Source: Prorocentrum cordatum
Taxonomy: Eukaryota > Sar > Dinophyceae > Prorocentrales > Prorocentraceae
Direction of reading: 5' to 3'
DNA: 64,000 nucleotides
Assembly: GCA_963575745.1 (NCBI GenBank)
Contig: CAUYUJ010021148.1
Location: 411,032-475,031 of the forward strand
The position numbers were made by a program, and so were the translations under genes. Shown one piece after another: positions 11,205 through 22,043 of the stretch; position 1 is the stretch's first letter; each line of letters begins with the position of its first letter. The notes under the pieces are model-generated. The model saw only the letters and a program-made list of their open reading frames with translations. It had not been told where the DNA came from and did no database searches.

Positions 11205-11505
11205 AGGAGGAGGACGACGAGAAGGAGGAGGAGGAAAGAGGAGGAGGAGGAGGAGGAGGAGGAAAAAGAAGAGGAGGAGCAGGACGAGGAAGATGTGGAG
11301 GAGGAGGCGAAGGAGGAGGAGGAGGAGGAGGAGGAGGAGGGGAGGGGGAGGAGGCGGAGGGAGAAAGAGGGTGGGCGCGGCAAGGAGGCGGGGGAGGAGG
11401 AGGAGGAGGAGGAGGAGGAGGCGGAATGAGGAAAGGGAGGGAGGGAGGCAGGAGGAGGAAGGAGGAGGAGGAAGGAGGAGGAGGAGGAGGAGAAGGCGGA
11501 GGGAG
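11205..11505 (+). repeat. (GGA)n purine tract
   Basis: About 300 bp of GGA/GAG/GCG-rich purine repeat, nearly stop-free in several frames. Confidence 0.95.
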
Positions 11506-11536
11506 GAGCGGGCCCCTGGCGAGGCACGCCCTGCAG

Positions 11537-11661
11537 ACGCTGGTCTCGGCCATGGGCGGCACCGCCACGGACCAGATGTGCGAGCGCCCGCAGGAGGCGG
11601 GGCACCTGGGCCCCCTGTGGCCCGCGCTCTGGGCGCGCCTCCGCATTCCCGCTCGCCTGAA
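11537..11661 (+). CDS. candidate exon, unknown gene
   Basis: CCCTGCAG ends at 11536 and a GT lies at 11662. The frame reads TLVSAMGGTATDQMCERPQE and then AGHLGPLWPALWARLRIPARL. The composition is protein-like and the sequence is not repeated elsewhere in the window. The pyrimidine tract before the acceptor is poor and the frame is open further upstream, so the boundary is uncertain. It may belong to the same gene as the exon at 10569. Confidence 0.3.
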
Positions 11662-11689
11662 GTCGTGCACGTCCTCTACATTGAGGGAA

Positions 11690-11900
11690 AGTCATACGTA
11701 CAGTTATCTGCGTATATATATAGAAGTGTATATGCACTACTAAATATAAGCGTGTGTATATAATATCATATGTATATATAATAATGTGTATATATATACA
11801 TATATGTATGCATATATATTAGTACATATATATTAGTGTATATATGTGTATATGTACACACATTCATAGTATTAGGTATATGTTAACTATGTATTAGCAT
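11690..11900. repeat. AT-rich TATATG block
   Basis: This is among the most AT-rich stretches of the window: imperfect TATATG/TGTATA repeats over about 200 bp. No gene is visible. It is a candidate for easily melted DNA. Confidence 0.8.
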
Positions 11901-12169
11901 ACGCACCTCTCCGAGGGAGTAGAGCTTGGAGGCGATGTATTGCAGGCCGGTCCGCGTCCGCGATGTGTCTGGCAGCTTCGCTGGGGGCATCCTCGAAATT
12001 CTGAAAATCGGTGGCACCCCTCACACAGATCGTGACGTCAGGGTCCAAAAGCACATGGGAATATCAACATCATAGCATAAAACCTTCAAAAACCCCTATG
12101 TAGTTTCAATGATGTTGACCTCGATTCTCCAAGAATGGCGGTTTCGCCTGAGACATCGAGCACCGACGT

Positions 12170-12490
12170 ACTTTCTGGTACCCCAGACCCCGCCTCGGAG
12201 CCTCCTGGGGGCCTCCTGGAACCTCCTGGGGCCTCCTGGGGCCTCCTTGGGCCTGCGGTCTCTTGGTCGGGCCTCCTAGAGCCTCTTGCGGCCTTCATGG
12301 ACATCCTCGCAACTTCGAGCCCAGACGTACTCTCCCTCGGCCTCCTGGAGCCTCGTGCGGCCTCCTGGTTGGGCCTCCTGAGGCCTCCATGGACATCCTC
12401 GCAACCTCGATCCCAGACGACCCCTCCTGGGGCCTCCTGGAATATTTTCCGGCATCCTGGTCGGGCCTCCTGAGGCTTCCTGGGGGCCCG
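12170..12490 (+). repeat. CCTCCTGGGG array with ~95 bp duplication
   Basis: GGGGCCTCCTGGGG words repeat at about 10-11 bp spacing. The phrase CATGGACATCCTCGCAAC occurs at about 12296 and 12391, marking a tandem duplication. This is a relative of the CTTGG arrays. Confidence 0.6.
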
Positions 12491-12884
12491 TGGTACACAC
12501 ATCGCACGGTGTGGCAACCCCGCTTGCGCTCGAGTGCGGCCCCGCTATCACATTTCACTCCCGGCAGCTATCCTCCTCCTCCTCTTCTCGTCCTTCTCTT
12601 TCCCTCCACATCTAGTGAAACAAATCGGCTGGTGGGATTCGTGCTTACACTTCTCTTGTTAATCGCTTCGCTCATTCCGCCAGCCCATCTTGCAGCACTG
12701 GTGCTATATGTTCGTGTGCTTGTGGCGAGCGAGCAAGATGAGGAGGAGCAGGAGGAGGAAGAAGGGAGGATGAGGATGAGGATCTCCATATCCGATCCCG
12801 CCGTCATGGTGTTTTCCTGCTCCAAACGACATTTCAGTTTTTTGTATGAGCCCAGGCACACACGTGCCACTAGTATACATTTGT

Positions 12885-12991
12885 AAAACAGGATGGCGAT
12901 GTTCTATTATGTTTGATTAAGTTGGGGCATGTTTTGGCTATTTCTTACTTTTGACTTAGAATCCGCTTGTAGGAGGACACGCCCGACCTAA
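12885..12991. mobile_element. MITE-like element E, copy 3 (left end decayed)
   Basis: The right end GCTTGTAGGAGGACACGCCC is clear. The left terminal repeat cannot be recognised. The core is T-rich. Confidence 0.55.
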
Positions 12992-13239
12992 CGCTCGCCC
13001 TGCCTCGAAGAGGCTAAACTTTGACGAAATCGGTTGAGACAGCAGAAGCATATCATTTCGGAGGGTCCATGGGGAAGGAGGGTCGGCGTTCGAGGATCGA
13101 AGGTCGAGCTTTTCTGCATGCCCTCTGGATAAGGGGGGAGAGGGAGGACGTAGAGGAGGGAGGAGCAGAGGATGAGCGAGGGGGGGGCAGTGAGAACCAG
13201 ACGAAATGAAAACGAGGAAATTCGTGGGACCAACAAAGG

Positions 13240-13399
13240 CATCAACATAATCTCTCGGAGGGTCGCGCGAATTTCCTGGATCGGCGTTGGACTCCCTCCA
13301 TGGCGGCGCGTGGAGCGCGCCAGGGGCGGCGCCGGAGGCGCCGCCACAGGGGTCCAGCGCAGCTCCAAGAAATCCGCGCGGGCCTCAGAATGTTGATGT
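13240..13399. mobile_element. foldback element A, copy 1
   Basis: The arms begin with ATCAACAT and close with ATGTTGATG. They contain CGCGCGAATTTCCTGGATCG on the left and CCAAGAAATCCGCGCGGG on the right. The loop carries GGCGCC palindromes. The element forms a hairpin of about 160 bp. Confidence 0.75.
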
Positions 13400-13426
13400 T
13401 TGTGACATGTGTTTCTCCTCGACTGA

Positions 13427-13642
13427 AGGCCTCCCAAATGGAGTCCGAGTAGATGGGTGCGGAGTATCGCGCCGCATCGCCGATACATCGCCGATGCGGC
13501 GCGATGCGAATCCCGATCTTCTCCACGCCGGCGGCGCCGATGCACCGCCGACGTCGTCGATGCATCGCCACTGCATCGGCGATGCATCTGCGATGCGGCG
13601 TGATCCTCCGATCCCCTCTTCTTGGGCCCCATCCAGGAGGCT
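13427..13642. mobile_element. foldback element B, copy 2
   Basis: The ends AGGCCTCCCAAATGG and CCATCCAGGAGGCTT are inverted repeats. The core contains several CGATGCATCG-like palindromes (GCATCGGCGATGCATC). It matches copies at 23185 and 45058. Confidence 0.75.
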
Positions 13643-13654
13643 TCTCAAAACTGC

Positions 13655-13757
13655 ATATGCATAAATGTTCGAAGGTCTGCGCGGGTATCTTGCATCTGCG
13701 CTGGGCATCCCTGGTAGATCCTCCTGGCGCCGTCCCTTGGCGCTCCGCGCGCCACTA
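13655..13757. mobile_element. foldback element A, copy 2 (right arm lost)
   Basis: The left arm (GGTCTGCGCGGGTATCTTGC) and loop (CTGGCGCCGTCCCTTGGCGC) are present. The matching right arm is absent, so the copy is truncated. Confidence 0.5.
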
Positions 13758-14041
13758 AGTGGCGGTCCTGAGGTCCTCCCCGCTCTCGGCCTCGGAATGT
13801 TTGTCCCAGACGCCGGGGGCCGTCAGAGAAAGACTCGGGCTGAAAAATAAGCAGTAGGGAAGATCCTCCTCCTCCTGACCCTGTTCCCTCTGCTGTCCTC
13901 CTCATCACTCGCCTCCTCCACTCCATGCTCCCCCTGTGCCCCTGATCCGGCATCTTGGACGCCTCTTGGATCGAGCGCCCCTCCTAGAGATCCGCTCGGC
14001 CCCAGGTCGAAGGCCCTGGGATCCATCGAAGATAAAAGAAA

Positions 14042-14237
14042 TGCATATTCCGAGTTTCTTGATAAGCGTGGGGGTTGTACCCCCCCGACGGGGGTCAACC
14101 TCGGCTCGTCGTCGCGCCGCGACGGGGGTCGGAGCGCCTTCAGCGCGCGGTGGCTGCCCGGGACGGGGGTCGATGAGGGGCTGTCGGCAGGGGTGACGCC
14201 CCCCCGACGTTTATTAAGAAACTCGGAGTAAGCATAA
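14042..14237. mobile_element. foldback element R
   Basis: TATTCCGAGTTTCTTGATAA at the left is mirrored by TTATTAAGAAACTCGGAGTA at the right. GGGGGTC/GACGGGGG words fill the loop. The right end abuts foldback A copy 3. Confidence 0.65.
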
Positions 14238-14400
14238 TTTCTCGGAGGTCCGCGTGGAGTTCCAGGATGGGTGCGCGGCCCCCTCGGCGGCGCCTTTTGG
14301 CGCCGCCCCTGGTCCCCTTGGCGCGCTTCGCACGCCAGGGAGGGGCATCCAGCGCCGATCCAAGAAATCCACGCGAGCCTCTTATAAAAAGTTGAATGAT
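14231..14400. mobile_element. foldback element A, copy 3
   Basis: The left arm GTCCGCGTGGAGTTCCAGGA and the right arm GATCCAAGAAATCCACGCGA pair around a GGCGGCGCC-rich loop. It is the same family as the copy at 13240. Confidence 0.7.
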
Positions 14401-14442
14401 GCCGTTGTTGGTCCCCCGACTTCCCTTGTCTGCAATCGGGGG

Positions 14443-14633
14443 CGGAAAAGCGGGGGGTGATGACTACGGGGGGGTGGATATCCTGGCGGGGGGGGCATGA
14501 TATTTCCCCAGACTTCATGGCGCCTTTTCTTATTTCAATACGGTCCCGGCCCCCCTGCTGGGCCGTGCACATATGCCGCCGGCCATGATTTGCACCCCCC
14601 CCCTCTTGGACACCCCCTTCTTGGCCGCTCCCG
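14443..14633. repeat. repeat M, copy 1
   Basis: About 190 bp, starting CGGAAAAGCGGGGGGTGATG and containing CATGATATTTCCCCAGA and CTCTTGGACACCCCC. It closely matches 37008-37195. Confidence 0.7.
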
Positions 14634-14945
14634 ATGCAATCCTCATTGTTCTCTCTGCCCTCCCTCCTCCTCGCTCCTCCTCTTCCCCTCCCTCCTAAAT
14701 CCTCCCACTTCTCCCTCACCTGGAGAGCGCCTAGAAACCTGGATCCTCGAACCTCGACCTTCTTTTTCCATCGACCCTCTCTCCCCATCCCGCCATCAGT
14801 GCGGTAACACTCGGGGCCGTCGAACAACGAATCGGGCAAAAAACGCATCCTGAGGAAGACCCTCTGATTCAAGGCACGTCTCCATCGTGATCCGTTTCTC
14901 TCCGGGCAGTCTCCCCCGACACCCGCTGGGGTCACGATTTGTCGT

Positions 14946-15121
14946 ACAGTGGGGGCCCATGCCAAGAAATACCCTGCTTGCCTCCAGGGTACCCTGGGTT
15001 TCTTGGGTGTCGATGGTCCTACGATGGGAAGCGCGACGTTTCCACACCAAACATCAGTGGACGCCCTGGGGTCTCAGGGTTGGGCTTCTCGTGGAAGGTC
15101 TCTTGTGGTCGGGCCTCCACT
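14946..15121. mobile_element. repeat K, copy 1
   Basis: It contains CCCATGCCAAGAAAT, CCCTGGGTTTCTTGGG and GGACGCCCTGGGGTCTCAGG. Copies lie at 37873 and 40901. L copy 1 follows immediately. Confidence 0.7.
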
Positions 15122-15291
15122 CTACAGTGCCGTTTTAAATACATGCTCCGCGTGCGGATCTTATATTCAAAATGCAGGGATTTAGTATTAAAAACAACGA
15201 TGAGTTCATGCATAAATGTATGCATAAACTAATCATGTGTTAAAGACCTATATGTCTAAACATCCTATTATTAAAAACTGCCCTCTACGAC
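15122..15291. mobile_element. MITE-like element L, copy 1
   Basis: An AT-rich element with ends CTACAGTGCCGTTTTAAATA and TTAAAAACTGCCCTCTACG, which pair imperfectly. It is shared with 37361-37530. Confidence 0.7.
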
Positions 15292-16043
15292 GTTGGCCCC
15301 AGTATTTCTCGATCCATTCCTGGGGACCGGCTCTTCACCCTCGCTCGTCACTGGCCGCCTGCGGGGCCCCGAGGCAGACCTCCGAGGCTCGCAAGATTCA
15401 CTGGTGTACGCCGCACCGCCGACCCCTTCGGGGGGGCAGCAAGAGTGAAAGACGGAGTTCGCGGAGCGCGCGCGGTCGCTGGGCAATCTTGGGGCTTCGG
15501 CTTGTCTTGCGTTGCGTGTGGGGTTAAAGGGAGGGGGGCTCGTAGGGGATTGTTCTGCAGTTTTTCGTAATCTTCTGTGGGTTGCTTGGGGCATTCACGG
15601 GGCCTGTCCCAGGCCTCCTTTTCCATCCCCCAGGATGGGCTCGGGGATCGTTGAGACCCAGCTGGGGGTGCGTCCGGCCAGAAGTTCGAGAGTGGACCCA
15701 GCTGTGTCGACGAGGAGCTTCCTGAAGGCCCAGAGGGGGCGGAGAGCGCCTGAGAACTAGGAGTCTCATGCCTCGAGCCTCGATCCACCCTGTGTTCCTT
15801 CCTTTGTGAAGGGGGGGCACCGGCCAGGGAGGTCGATCCTTACCCCGGACCCTCGGTGGTGGTCCCGGGCACCGAAAACGGCTCCTGGAGGCTGAATTCG
15901 AGGAGATGCTTCGGGTGGTCGAAGGACCACGCAAATTTGTGACACATAGGCATTGGACGATTGTGGCCTCTTGGGCCCCTCTTGGGAAGGCTCTTGGTAG
16001 CCCCTGCAGCGAGTGTTACACAGATGTACATGTACGTATATAT

Positions 16044-17240
16044 CGAAGACGCCTACGGCGAATCACCGCCGCCCCCTGCCTTTTTGGAAGCGCCTATGTG
16101 GCCGAAGGTTGTGGCCAGACCTGCCAAGCTATCGGACCATGTGTTCCCCGAATCGGTTTGGAAAGCCTTCGGGGAACACGTGGGCATCTTGACGGTCATC
16201 TTGGCCGCCTGGAGGCTATTTTGACCTTTTCGGGCCTTCTTGGAGGACGTTTTGGAGGGCTCGTGGGCCGTCTTGGAGGCCGTCTTGAGCGTCTTGGAGG
16301 CCTTTTCGGCCGTCTTGGGGGCCTCTTGGGACCGTCTTGGAGGCGTCTCGGGCGATCCTTGGGCGATCTTTGGGGGCTCTTGGGCCGTATCGGGCCGTCG
16401 GAAGGCCGAAACGAAGCAAATGTCAAAATCCTTCAAAAACCTACGGACAATCACTCTTTTAGGCCTTTTCTGGCCTTCCTGGAGGCCCTTTTGGAGGCCT
16501 CTTGGGCCGTCTTGGGCCAGCTGCGTGCCACCTTCGGCCATCTTGCTGGGCTCCTGGCCCGTCTGACGCCGTCGGAAGCCGTTTGGGGGGTCTTTCTGGG
16601 CCGACTTGGGGCCGTCTTGGGGTGCTCCAGGGCCGTCTTGGAGGCCATCTTGGGCGTCTTCGAGGCTTCTTGGGCCGTCTTGGGGCCCTCTTGGGGCCGT
16701 CTTGAGGGGCCTCTTGGGCCGTCAGAGGGCCATCTTGGAGGCATCTTGGGCGATCTTTGGGCGACCTTGGGGGCCTCTTGGGCCGTCTTGGGCTATCGGT
16801 AAGCCGAAAAGGCGCAAATGCTTAAATCCTTCAAAAACCTTTGGAAAATCAATGATTTTCGCCTCTTCTCTTGGAGGCCTCTTGGGCCGTCTTGGAGGCC
16901 TCTTCGGGGCCTCTTGGGCCGTCTTGGGCCAGCTTGATGCCATCTTAGGCCGTCTTGGGTGCATCTTGGGGCGTCTTGGAGGCAGTCGGGAGCCATCTTA
17001 GCCGTCTTGGAGGCCATCTTGGCCGTCTTGGAAGCATCTTGGAGGCCATCAGGGGCCGTCTTGGAGCCGTCTGGAGCAGGGAAAACCTTTGCAACCAGGT
17101 TTTGAGATCTTTCCCGGGACCCGGGCCGGACGCGCCGGAGCCCCAGGGGGGTATTGTTTGGGAAAAAGAACCAAAACCAAAACCGAAAGGATCTAGCACG
17201 CCAGGCACCCCTGCGATGAATCGACTGGGGGGCGGCGGAT
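16044..17240 (+). repeat. large tandem unit 1 of CTTGG array G5
   Basis: The unit opens with CGAAGACGCCTACGGCGAAT, then a hairpin, then hundreds of bp of CTTGG repeat with A-rich islands (about 16410 and 16805). It closes with CAAAACCGAAAGGATCTAGC and a GGCGGCGGATC junction. CTTGG spacing is 10-11 bp. Long open frames exist in several registers and are not genes. Confidence 0.85.
16138..16183. repeat. hairpin in G5 unit 1
   Basis: TGTTCCCCGAA and TTCGGGGAACA form a near-perfect stem with about 15 nt of loop. It recurs at the same place in each unit. Confidence 0.8.
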
Positions 17241-18802
17241 CGAATACGCCTACGGCGAATCACCGCCGCCCCCTGCCTTTTTGGAAGCGCCTATGTGGCC
17301 GAAGGTTGTGGCCAGAGGCCTGCCAAGCTATCGGACCACGTGTTCCCCGAATCGGTTTGGAAAGCCTTCGGGGAACACGTGGGCATCTTGAAGGTCATCT
17401 TGGCCGTCTGGAGGCCATTCTGACCCTTTCGGGCCTTCTTGGAGGACGTCTTGGAGGGCTCTTGGGCCGTCTCGGAGGCTATCTTAAGCGTCTTGGAGAC
17501 CTCTTGGGCCGTCTTGGGGGCCTCTCGGGCTTGGGCCTCTTGGGCGATCTTCGTGGGCAATTGGGCCGTCTCGGGCCGTCGAAGGCAGAAAAAAAGCAAA
17601 TGCCACAATCCTTCAAAAACCTACGGCAAATCAATGATTTTGGCCTTGTCGGGCCTTCCTGGAGGCCCTCTTGGAGGCCTCTTGGACCGTCTGGGGCCAT
17701 CTTAGGGCCATGTTCGGCCGTCTTGGTGGGCTTCTGGTCCGTCTGACGCCGTCGGAAGCCGTTTGGGGGGCCTCTATGGGCCGACTTGGGGCCCTCTTGG
17801 AATGCTCCAGGGCCGTCTTGTCTTGGAGGCCATCTTGGGCGTCTTAAAGGCCTCCTGTGCCGTCTTGGGGGCCTCTTGGGGCCCTCTTGGGCCGTTCTGG
17901 GGCCATATTGGAGGCCTCTTGGGCGATCTTTCGGCGATCTTTGGGGGCTCTTGGGCCGTCTCGGGCCGTCGGAAGGCCGAAAACAAGGAAATGTCAAAAT
18001 CCGTCAAAAACATAAGGACAATCAATGTTTTTTTGGCCTCTTCTGGCCTTCCTGGAGGCCCTCTTGGGGGCCTCTTGGGCCCTTTTGGGCCAGCTTCGAG
18101 TCAACTTCGGCCATCTTGGTGGGTCCTGGCACGTCTGACGCCGTCGGGAGCCGTCTTGGGAGCCTTTCTGGGCCAACGGGGGACCCTCTTGGGGCGCTTC
18201 GGGGCCGTCTTGGAGGCCATCTTGGGCGTCTTGGAGGCCATCTTGGGCGCGTTGGAGGCCTCTTGGGCCGTCTTGGGGCCCTCTTGGGGCCATCTTGGAG
18301 GCCACTTGGGCCGTCATGGGGCCCTCTTGGGGGCCTCTTGGGCGATATTGGGGGCCTCTTGGGCCGTCTTGAGCCGTCGGAATGCCGAGAAGAAGCAAAT
18401 TCCAAAATCCTTCAAAAACCGATGGAAAATCAATGATGTTGGCCTCTTGGGGCCCTCTTGGAGGCCTCTGGGGCCGTCTGGGAGGCCTCTGGGGGGCCTC
18501 CTGGGCCGTCTTGGACTCTTGGGCCGTCTTGGAGGCCATCTTGGACCATCTTGGGCGGACTTGGAGGCCATCTTGGACCATCTTGGAGGCCATCTTGGGC
18601 CAACGTGGCCATCTTGGCACCATCTTGAGACATCTTGGAGGATTTTTTGCGGTCGTTGAGCTCGGTTCCGGGCCTTCCGCGGCCCCGGCGGGACGGGCCG
18701 AAACCCATTGGGAGAGTTCTTTTGGAAAAAAAAACAAAACCGAAACCGAAAGGATCTAGCACGCCAGGCACCCCTGCGATGAATCGACAGGGAGCGGCGG
18801 AT
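17241..18802 (+). repeat. large tandem unit 2 of CTTGG array G5
   Basis: It has the same opening, hairpin and closing motifs as unit 1 and is about 365 bp longer. A-rich islands lie near 17590, 17975 and 18380, about 390-400 bp apart. Confidence 0.85.
17336..17382. repeat. hairpin in G5 unit 2
   Basis: CCACGTGTTCCCCGAA and its exact complement TTCGGGGAACACGTGG form a perfect 16 bp stem. Confidence 0.85.
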
Positions 18803-19743
18803 CGAAGACGCCTACGGCGAATCACCGCCGCCCCCTGCCTTTTTGGGAGCGCCTATGTGGCCGAACGTTGAGGCCAGACCTGCCAAGCTATCGGACCACG
18901 TGTTCCCCGAATCGGTTTGGAAAGCCTTCGGGGAACACGTGGGCATCTTGAAGGTCATCTTGGCCGTCTTGGAGGCCTCTTGGGCAAGCTTTGGGCGATC
19001 TTTGGGGCTTTTTGGGCCGTCTCGGGCCAGCTTCGAGCCAACTTCGGCCATCTTGGTGGGTTCCTGGCACGTCTGAAGCCGTCGGAAGCCGTTTGGGGGG
19101 CCTCTATGGGCCGACTTGGGGCCCGCTTGGAATGCTCCAGGGCCGTCTTGGAGGCCATCTTGGGCGTCTGGGAGGCCATCTTGGGCGTGTTGGAGGCCTC
19201 TTGGGCCCTCTTGGGGCCCTCTAGGGGCCATCTTGGAGGCCACTTGGGCCATCATGGGGCTCTCTTGGGGGCCTCTTGGGCGATCTTGGGGGCTTCTTGG
19301 GCCGTCTTGAGCCGTCGGAGAGCCGAAAAGGCGCAAATGCCAAAATCCTTCAAAAACCAACGGAAAATCAATGATTTTGGCCTCTTCGGACTCTCCTGGA
19401 GGACCTCTTGGAGGCCTCTTGGGCCGTCTGGGAGGCCTCTGGGGGGCCTCTTGGGCCGTCTTGGGCCGTCTTGGACTCTCTTGGGCCGTCTTGGAGGCCG
19501 TCTTGGACCATCTCGGGCGGACTTGGAGGCCATCTTAGGCCATCTTCGCGATTTGTTGAGGATGTCCCGAGCGAAACGGCCGTTCTTGGAGGATTTGCGG
19601 TCGTTGAGCACGTTTGGGGAAATTCCGGGTGGCCGGCGGGTTCTGCCGGAGCCCACTGGGAAGTTCTTTTGGAAAAAGAACCAAAACCAAAACCTGAAAC
19701 GTCCAGCACGCCGTGCACCCCTGCAAGCAGGGGGCGGCGGATC
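18803..19743 (+). repeat. large tandem unit 3 of CTTGG array G5
   Basis: The third copy is the shortest (about 940 bp). It has the same opening, hairpin and closing, and one A-rich island near 19330. Unit length varies, as expected from unequal exchange within the internal ~390 bp superunits. Confidence 0.85.
18896..18942. repeat. hairpin in G5 unit 3
   Basis: The same perfect 16 bp stem as in unit 2. Confidence 0.85.
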
Positions 19744-19849
19744 TAGTGGCCTTCGGCCCATCCGGCCACCGTGCCTTGGTTGTCGGCTTGAGATCCTTAG
19801 TGCCTGGGCTGCGGGTTGCAAGTTACATGCCTCAAGTGGTACTTGGGGT

Positions 19850-20340
19850 TTCTTTTGAGCTTCTTGGGGGCCTCTTGGGGCCTCTTGGGGGGCCTCTTGG
19901 AGGCCTCTTGGGGGCCTCTTGGGGAGCCTCTTGGGGGCCTCATGGGCCCTGTTAAGCGCCTCTTGGGCCCCTCTTTGGGCCGGCTCGGGGCACTCTTGGG
20001 CCGTCTTGGGATCCCCTTGAGCCGTCTTGGCACCATCTTGGGCCGTTTCGAGCGCCTCTTGGGCCGTTTCGGGGCGGTCTTGGGGGACTCTGAGGCCGTC
20101 TTCAACGCCGTGAAGGCCGAAAAGCCGTGTATGATAAAAATGGACGTCTTCTCAGGGGAATTCGACGATTTTGGCCTCTTGGGCCTCGCTTGCTGGGCGG
20201 TCCAGGAGGCTCTTCTGAGGCCGTCTTAGGACCATCCTGGGCGTCTTGGGCCGACCTTTGTGCGTCTCGGGGGCCTCTTGGGCCGTCGTGGGGGCTGCTT
20301 GGAGCCCTTCGGGGCCTCGTGGGGCCTGATGAGACCTTTG
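19850..20340 (+). repeat. CTTGG-type array G6
   Basis: GGGGCCTCTTGGGG words recur at 10-11 bp. An A-rich island (GAAAAGCCGTGTATGATAAA) lies near 20117. Confidence 0.75.
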
Positions 20341-20475
20341 CCCCCCCCCAAGGGGTCGGCGGACTTGCAGAACGGTTGTCCCGCCGTCGGCTCCTCCGTG
20401 ACGGAAGATGTCTGAGCACCTCCCTTCCTCCCGCGTGTCTCTGGAGAGTCGGAAGAACCAAACAGAAAGAACAAC

Positions 20476-20612
20476 ATAAACGTTTGGAGCTCCATTTGGA
20501 TCGGCGCTGGAACCCCTGGCGGCGCCTTTGGCGCCGTCCCTGGCGCGGTCCGCGTGCCAGGGAAGGGGGACTCGCGCCGATCCAAAAAATCCGCGCGGAG
20601 CTCCGAAAGTTC
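20476..20612. mobile_element. foldback element A, copy 4
   Basis: The left arm GGAGCTCCATTTGGATCGGC and the right arm GCCGATCCAAAAAATCCGCG pair around a GGCGCC-rich loop. Confidence 0.75.
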
Positions 20613-20689
20613 CCCGATCAGAGCTTGCCTCTGTAGGGGTCCTAGCGGATATAAAGCTGAGGTGAGGTGGGCGGCCGATTTCGGTGGCC

Positions 20690-20840
20690 GGGGCCGGGTG
20701 CCCGGGTGCCCGGGGGTTCCCGGGGGTGCCCAGGTGCCCAGGTGTGTGGCCGATTTCGGTGGCCGGGGCCGGGTGCCCGGGGGTGCCCGGGTGCCCAGGG
20801 GTGCCCGGGTGCCCGGGGTGCCCAGAAGTGCCCGGGGGTG
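20690..20840 (+). repeat. GGTGCCCGGG minisatellite
   Basis: GGGTGCCC words recur at 8-10 bp. A longer phrase, CCGATTTCGGTGGCCGGGGC, occurs twice (about 20674 and 20751). Confidence 0.8.
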
Positions 20841-20842
20841 CC

Positions 20843-20932
20843 TAGCCCTATAGCCCTATATCCCTATAGCCCAATAGCCCAATCGCCATATATCCCTACA
20901 GCACTATAACCCTATAGCCCTATAGCCGTACC
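20843..20932 (+). repeat. CCCTATAG repeat, block 1
   Basis: An 8 bp unit CCCTATAG with variants (CCAATAGC, CCCTATAT), continuous with the preceding minisatellite. A larger block lies at 22395. Confidence 0.85.
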
Positions 20933-20984
20933 TATACGACCACCCTTCGGGTGATAAGGAGGTTCGGGGGGGGGAACCAACGTC

Positions 20985-21190
20985 TCACTCGATCGGTCTC
21001 AATATCGATCTCAGTATCGATCTCACTATCGGTCTCGCTCGATCGATCTCACTCGATCGATCTCACAATCGATGCCACTCGATCTATCTCATTCGATCGA
21101 TCTGACACTTGATCTCACAATCGATCTCACAATCGATCACACAATCGATCTCACATTCGGTCTCAATATTAATCTCACTATCGATATCAC
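20985..21190 (+). repeat. TCGATCTCACAA repeat
   Basis: A 10-12 bp unit with ATCGATCTCAC as the core. It grades into the ATC trinucleotide tract. Confidence 0.85.
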
Positions 21191-22042
21191 AATCGCTCTC
21201 ACAATCAACGTCATCATCATCATCAGCAGCATCATCATCATCAGCATCATCAACATCAATAGAATCACCAACATCGTCGTCATCATGAGGGCACCGTCGT
21301 CATCAGCATCATCATAAACATCATCATCAACGTCAGCATCATCATCGGGACAACATCATCATCATCACCATCATCATATCATCATCATCATCATCATTGG
21401 GGCATAGTCATCGTCATCATCATCATCAGCATCATCATAATCATCATCGTAATCGGGACACCATCATGATCACCATCGTTCTCATCATCAACATTATCAT
21501 CAACATCGTCATCATCCTCGGGACACAATCATCATCATGATCATCGAATCATCATCATCGATAATATCATCATCAACAACATCATCATCATCATTGGGGC
21601 ACCATCATCATCATGAGCAACATCATCATCAACATCGTCATTATCATTATTATCATCATCGGGACACCATCAGCATCACCATCATCATCATCACCATCAT
21701 CATCAGCATCATCATCGGGAGACCAGAATCATCATCAACATCATTATCGCCGGGACACCATTTCCATCAACATCATCATCACCAACATCATCGGAATCAT
21801 CATCATCATCATCTCATCATCATCGGGACACCATCATCGTCATCATCGTCATCATCATCAACATAATCATCATGAGCATCATCATCCTCATCATCGGGAC
21901 ACTATCATCATCATCATTATCATCATCATCATCATCGACACCATCATCAACATCATCATCTTCATCGGGAAACCATGATCAACATCTCATCATCATCATT
22001 ATCATCAGCATCAGTATCAGCATCGTCATCATCATCATCCTC
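21191..22042 (+). repeat. (ATC)n tract with GGGACACC punctuation
   Basis: About 850 bp of CAT/ATC repeat. It is interrupted at irregular 50-130 bp intervals by CGGGACACCATC (for example near 21661, 21748, 21816 and 21895). Confidence 0.95.
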
Positions 22043-22043
22043 G

